In this document: positions 60,402 to 64,000 of the stretch, piece after piece
Layout of the letters: every line of letters begins with the position of its first letter
Position numbering within the stretch: position 1 is the stretch's first letter
Assembly (NCBI GenBank): GCA_934436435.1
Contig: CAKSAN010000008.1
Location: 62,001 to 126,000, forward strand
Length of the DNA: 64,000 nt
DNA from: an uncultured Acetatifactor sp.
GTDB lineage: Bacteria > Bacillota > Clostridia > Lachnospirales > Lachnospiraceae
Reading direction: 5' to 3'
Translations under genes and position numbers: made by a program
The notes under the pieces: generated by a model
What the model saw: only the letters and a program-made list of their open reading frames with translations
The model's database searches: none
What the model was told of the DNA's origin: nothing

Positions 60402-61745
60402 ATGATCCAGATACCGGAAAAAGCAAAATATATCATAGATACCATACAGAATGCCGGATTTGAAGCCTATGTGGTAGGCGGCTGCGTGCGGGACTCCATT
60501 CTAGGGAGAACCCCGGAGGACTGGGATATTACGACCTCGGCGAGACCGGAGCAGGTAAAAAAGCTGTTCCGCCGGACTATCGACACCGGGATCCAGCACG
60601 GTACCGTAACTGTCATGCTGGACAAGGAGGGTTTCGAAGTCACCACCTATCGCGTGGACGGAAAATATGAAGACAGCAGACATCCCAAGGAAGTGACCTT
60701 TACTCCGAATCTGGAAGAAGACCTGAAACGCCGTGACTTTACCATCAATGCCATGGCTTATAATGAAAAAGAGGGTTTGATCGACATTTTCGGTGGATTA
60801 AAGGATATCGATGCGAAGCTGATCCGATGCGTAGGCAACCCAGAGGAACGTTTCGGGGAAGATGTCCTGCGCATTATGCGGGCCATTCGTTTCTCCGCAC
60901 AGCTGGGCTATGAGATCCACGAGGACACCGAGGCGGCAATCCGGAAGCTGGCACCGACCTTACAAAAGATCAGTGCAGAGCGGATTCAGGTGGAACTGAC
61001 CAAGCTGTTGACCTCGCCCCATCCCGATACCCTGCGGGATGCTTATGACATGGGTGTCACGAAAGTGATCCTGCCGGAATTTGATGCCATGATGGAGACC
61101 CCCCAGAGGCACAAACATCATAAATACAACGTGGGAGAGCATACCCTGCATGCACTTCTGGAGATCGCGCCGGAGAAGAATCTGCGCTATGCCATGCTGC
61201 TCCATGACATTGGCAAGCCTGCCACACTCACCACGGATGAAGATGGAGTCACGCATTTCTATGGACATCCTGCCGTAGGCGAGGAAATGGCGCGAAAGAT
61301 CCTGAGGAGACTCCGTTTTGATAATGACACGGTGGCTGTGGTTACCCGTCTGGTGAAATACCATGATTACGGTAATGACGTTACGCCGGATCTGCGGATC
61401 GTGCGCCGGGCGGTGAACAAGATCGGGGAAGATATTTTTCCGTTGCTGTTCCCGGTGAAACGGGCGGATATTCTGGCGCAGAGTGATTATCTGCGGACAG
61501 AAAAGCTGGAAAACCTGGAACTCTGGAAGAAACTGTATCAGGAAATGCTGGAAAAGAAGCAGTGCGTATCCCTGAAAACACTGGCAGTCACCGGCAGAGA
61601 TCTGATCGATACCGGCATGAAGCCGGGCAAAGAACTGGGAGAGATGCTGCAACAGCTTCTGGAACTGGTATTGGAACATCCGGAACAGAACACCAGAGAA
61701 CAGCTTCTGGAAAAGGTGAAGGAACTGTCGGTTCACAAAGATTGA
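60402..61745 (+). CDS. cca: CCA tRNA nucleotidyltransferase with HD domain
   Basis: A 447-residue class II CCA-adding enzyme. The catalytic domain has YVVGGCVRDSILGRTPEDWDITTSA (GG and D-x-D). The RRDFTINAMAY motif and the ERFGEDVLRIMRAIRF segment follow, then tRNA-binding helices. An HD phosphohydrolase domain is inserted near residue 240 (HTLHALLEIAPEKNLRYAMLLHDIGKP). It adds or repairs the 3' CCA. It is required here because the tRNA-Arg at 2513 has no encoded CCA. Confidence 0.94.
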   Translation: MIQIPEKAKYIIDTIQNAGFEAYVVGGCVRDSILGRTPEDWDITTSARPEQVKKLFRRTIDTGIQHGTVTVMLDKEGFEVTTYRVDGKYEDSRHPKEVTFTPNLEEDLKRRDFTINAMAYNEKEGLIDIFGGLKDIDAKLIRCVGNPEERFGEDVLRIMRAIRFSAQLGYEIHEDTEAAIRKLAPTLQKISAERIQVELTKLLTSPHPDTLRDAYDMGVTKVILPEFDAMMETPQRHKHHKYNVGEHTLHALLEIAPEKNLRYAMLLHDIGKPATLTTDEDGVTHFYGHPAVGEEMARKILRRLRFDNDTVAVVTRLVKYHDYGNDVTPDLRIVRRAVNKIGEDIFPLLFPVKRADILAQSDYLRTEKLENLELWKKLYQEMLEKKQCVSLKTLAVTGRDLIDTGMKPGKELGEMLQQLLELVLEHPEQNTREQLLEKVKELSVHKD

Positions 61746-61824
61746 GCATACTTTATAAGCTTCTCTCATAAGATAGCGTAGGAACCGGAAAACGGTTAAG
61801 GACGTATCTTAGGAGGGGTTGTAA

Positions 61825-62823
61825 GTGAATGACAGAGCGGTGGCACTGCTGGAGCAGTATGAGATAGAAGTATTGCGTACCCGAAAAGGAAGGGGAGCTA
61901 TTCTGTGCGATACGGAGCAGGGCTGCCTGATCTTCAAGGAATATACTGGAAGAGAGGAACAACTGCGCTTACAGGAACAGGTCTTAAAGCATCTGGAGCA
62001 ACAAGGGACTGTCCCTGCGGAGAAGCTGCTTCCCACGAAAGAAGGCGCACTGTCCGTGACGGACAGAGACGGTGTCAGATATATTCTGAAGACCTGGTGG
62101 GAAGGCAGAGAATGCAACATCCGCGACAGAGAGGAATGCCTGGAAGCCATGCGGCTGCTGGCGAGACTTCACGGAGATCTGGAATTTACGCCGGTATTTC
62201 CGGAAGAGGAAGGATTGCCGATACCGACTATAGAGAAATATCTCCCCAGCCGAGATTATGAGAAGCATAATCGGGAACTCAAGCGTGCCCGCAGGTTTTT
62301 AAAGCAGCGCAGCCAGAAGACCTGGTTCGAGATCCGGTTGTCTGCGGTGATCGATCCTTTTTTAGAGGAAGCGAGACAGCTCAGCGAGGAATGGAAAGAG
62401 ATCGAGACGGCGGCCGGCAACAGTGGTGAAGAAGAACCGCTGTGTTTCTGCCATGGAGATTATCAGTACCACAATATCTTACGGCAGGACCGGGGATTTT
62501 TCCTGGTGAACTTTGAGAAATGTCAGGCAGACGGACCGGTAAGAGATCTGTATCTGCTGTTGCGCAAGCTATTGGAAAAAAGCGAATGGGACTGTAACTG
62601 GGGCAGGGAACTTCTGGCGGCCTATGAAACGGTCCGGCCTCTGAAATCTTATGAGAGGCAGGATCTGTTCTATCGCCTGTCCTATCCGGAAAAATTGTGG
62701 AAGATCGTAAACTTTTATTATAATTCCGGGAAGGCCTGGATCCCGGAGAAGAATCAGGAAAAACTGGACCGTCTGTTAGAGCAGGAAGCAGCCAGAAAAA
62801 AATTCCTGAAGACCATTTGCTGA
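61825..62823 (+). CDS. CotS-family spore-coat kinase-like protein
   Basis: A 332-residue protein with the aminoglycoside-phosphotransferase/choline-kinase fold. The N-lobe holds CLIFKEYTG with the ATP-binding Lys. The Brenner motif is CFCHGDYQYHNIL (catalytic Asp present). The metal-binding motif that usually reads D-F-D/E is here LVNFEKC, with Asn in place of Asp. Members of this CotS/YutH group are made during sporulation and may be weak or dead kinases. GTG start at 61825 behind AGGAGGGG. Confidence 0.85.
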   Translation: MNDRAVALLEQYEIEVLRTRKGRGAILCDTEQGCLIFKEYTGREEQLRLQEQVLKHLEQQGTVPAEKLLPTKEGALSVTDRDGVRYILKTWWEGRECNIRDREECLEAMRLLARLHGDLEFTPVFPEEEGLPIPTIEKYLPSRDYEKHNRELKRARRFLKQRSQKTWFEIRLSAVIDPFLEEARQLSEEWKEIETAAGNSGEEEPLCFCHGDYQYHNILRQDRGFFLVNFEKCQADGPVRDLYLLLRKLLEKSEWDCNWGRELLAAYETVRPLKSYERQDLFYRLSYPEKLWKIVNFYYNSGKAWIPEKNQEKLDRLLEQEAARKKFLKTIC

Positions 62824-62862
62824 TAACATGCAATGATAAGATGCAAAGGAGAAGACAAAACG

Positions 62863-64000
62863 TTGAAAAGAAGAACCGGAGACAAAAGGTATTCGAAGAC
62901 AGGGAAGATAGCAGTAAGTCTTTTGCTTGTGACAGTAATGTCATTGACGGGTTGCGGACAGACAACATCCTCCGGAACGGTGACGGAGGCACAGACTACG
63001 GCGGCACCTGCGGCAACGGTGCAGGAAGAACGGATAGATACCGGCTTCGTTGTGACAGGACCGGACAGCTATGATTCAGCAGACACCGCTGTGCTGGTGG
63101 ATATCAATAATATTGACAACACTGTCACTTTGTTAAATCTGGATCTTGGCAAGCGTTATACCCTGTCCATGGACGGAACGACACGTTTTGCGGACAAATA
63201 CGGGAAGGCCATTTCGCTGAGCCAGCTGCAGGAGGGGGATATTGTGGATGTGACCTTTCTGAAGAGTCAGAAGCATCTGACGACCATGCAGCTGGCACAG
63301 ACGGCATGGCAGTATGATGCTGTGGAGCGGTATGAAATGAACACTGTCCGAAATGAGGTATCCATCGGCGACGAGATCTTCCAGTTATCCAGTGACACCC
63401 AGTATTTTTCCCAGGGACACAGTATCGAAAAAATGGATCTGAATCCGGCGGATATTCTGACATTTCACGGAATCGACAGCACTGTACTTAGTGTAACGGT
63501 GGAGAAAGGCCATGGTTATCTGCGGCTGGTGAACGACGAGAATTTTGTAGGCGGCTGGCTGGAGATCGGGCAGACACAGATCGTGCGGATCACGGAGGAC
63601 ATGCTGGTGACCGTGCCGGAAGGAAGTTATCAGGTAGACATCAGCTATAACGGCGGAGGCGGCACGAAGAATGTGGTGATCAACCGCAACGAAGAGACTG
63701 CGTTGGATATCGGCGATCTGGAAGTGGCGGAAGCACAGTACGGTATGGTGCTGTTTTCCATGAGTCCTTCCAATGCGGAATTATATATTGACGGAAGCCA
63801 GGCGGATCCTTCCCAGCCGATTTCCCTGGAATACGGAATTCATCAGATCATAGCCAAAGCGGACGGCTATAAGTCTCTGACACAGTATCTCAGAGTAGGA
63901 CAGGAATCCGCCGGTGTGGATGTACAGCTGGACAAGGTGGATTCTGACAGCGAAGAAAGCACGGACAGCAGCAGTTCCGAAAGTTCTTCCGCTACCGCCA
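62863..64000 (+). CDS. Lipoprotein with a PEGA-like C-terminal region (partial)
   Basis: An open frame that runs off the end of the window (379 codons seen). It starts at TTG 62863 behind AAAGGAGAAG. The signal peptide ends in lipobox LTGC. A Thr-rich linker is followed by beta-rich domains (VDINNIDNTVTLLNLD; EGDIVDVTFLKS) and a PEGA-like unit (SPSNAELYIDG; LEYGIHQIIAKADGYKSL). A Ser/Glu-rich stretch follows at the window edge. It is probably a surface protein; function unknown. An ATG-only search would miss this gene. Confidence 0.75.
   Translation, partial: MKRRTGDKRYSKTGKIAVSLLLVTVMSLTGCGQTTSSGTVTEAQTTAAPAATVQEERIDTGFVVTGPDSYDSADTAVLVDINNIDNTVTLLNLDLGKRYTLSMDGTTRFADKYGKAISLSQLQEGDIVDVTFLKSQKHLTTMQLAQTAWQYDAVERYEMNTVRNEVSIGDEIFQLSSDTQYFSQGHSIEKMDLNPADILTFHGIDSTVLSVTVEKGHGYLRLVNDENFVGGWLEIGQTQIVRITEDMLVTVPEGSYQVDISYNGGGGTKNVVINRNEETALDIGDLEVAEAQYGMVLFSMSPSNAELYIDGSQADPSQPISLEYGIHQIIAKADGYKSLTQYLRVGQESAGVDVQLDKVDSDSEESTDSSSSESSSATA

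Noticed and set aside
1..64000. CRISPR array, rRNA operon, prophage or plasmid functions.
   Set aside because: No regularly spaced direct repeats, rRNA words, phage structural genes or replication genes were seen on either strand.

Overview
The window looks like the chromosome of a motile, spore-forming Lachnospiraceae-type Firmicute (Roseburia/Agathobacter-like). This is inferred from gene content: a DUF3881 gene, an LCP protein with an acidic/basic cytoplasmic tail, CapA, a CotS-type kinase-like protein, flagellin, CsrA, strong AGGAGG ribosome-binding sites, and a tRNA without an encoded CCA beside a cca gene. It contains no rRNA and no CRISPR array. The only transposable element recognised is a group II intron.

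Layout. 1-3.3 kb: a partial HD-GYP-like tail, serS, DUF3881, tRNA-Arg(CCT) and a MNT/HEPN pair. 3.6-9.5 kb: a lipoprotein with an internal duplication, a hybrid histidine kinase, a convergent and overlapping LytTR response regulator, and a MATE pump behind a tandem-hairpin RNA leader. 9.7-20.4 kb: a clostripain-type lipoprotein and a patchwork of small enzymes (acyl hydrolase, nitroreductase, acetyltransferases, HAD phosphatase, ketopantoate-reductase-like, SirTM-like) mixed with gene fragments. 20.4-33.7 kb: Fic, a RibD-like reductase, a lipoprotein, a P-type ATPase behind a yybP-ykoY (Mn2+) riboswitch, then a stretch of decaying genes (AraC remnant, truncated ABC exporter, frameshifted aldo/keto reductase, a decarboxylase-cupin gene split by a stop). 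Three promoters here share a MerR-type operator in a 19-bp spacer. 33.8-47.5 kb: GHKL kinase, GGDEF/EAL protein, permuted GH3 glucosidase, ArsB/NhaD transporter, cytidylate-kinase-like protein, LCP, CapA and AraC. 47.5-55.8 kb: the motility/chemotaxis region. 56-64 kb: pepF, a parvulin-like foldase, HAD phosphatase, cca, CotS-like and a PEGA-type lipoprotein that runs off the edge.

The most striking system lies at 50.6-53.4 kb. A small tyrosine recombinase gene is enclosed by perfect 31-bp inverted repeats. Each repeat has the anatomy of a tyrosine-recombinase crossover site: 11-bp inverted arms around a 7-bp asymmetric spacer, with the spacers opposed, which predicts inversion. Just inside the left repeat is a near-consensus flagellar sigma-28 promoter (TAAAGTTT-N11-GCCGAAAT). 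As read, it points left into an esterase and MCP-PilZ operon. After inversion it would point right into csrA and flagellin, for which I see no other convincing promoter. The flagellin leader carries two hairpins that each show AGGA in a tetraloop, which are near-ideal CsrA binding sites. I read this as a self-contained flip switch that reassigns one flagellar promoter between a chemoreceptor operon and the CsrA/flagellin pair. This is a prediction from sequence and has not been tested.
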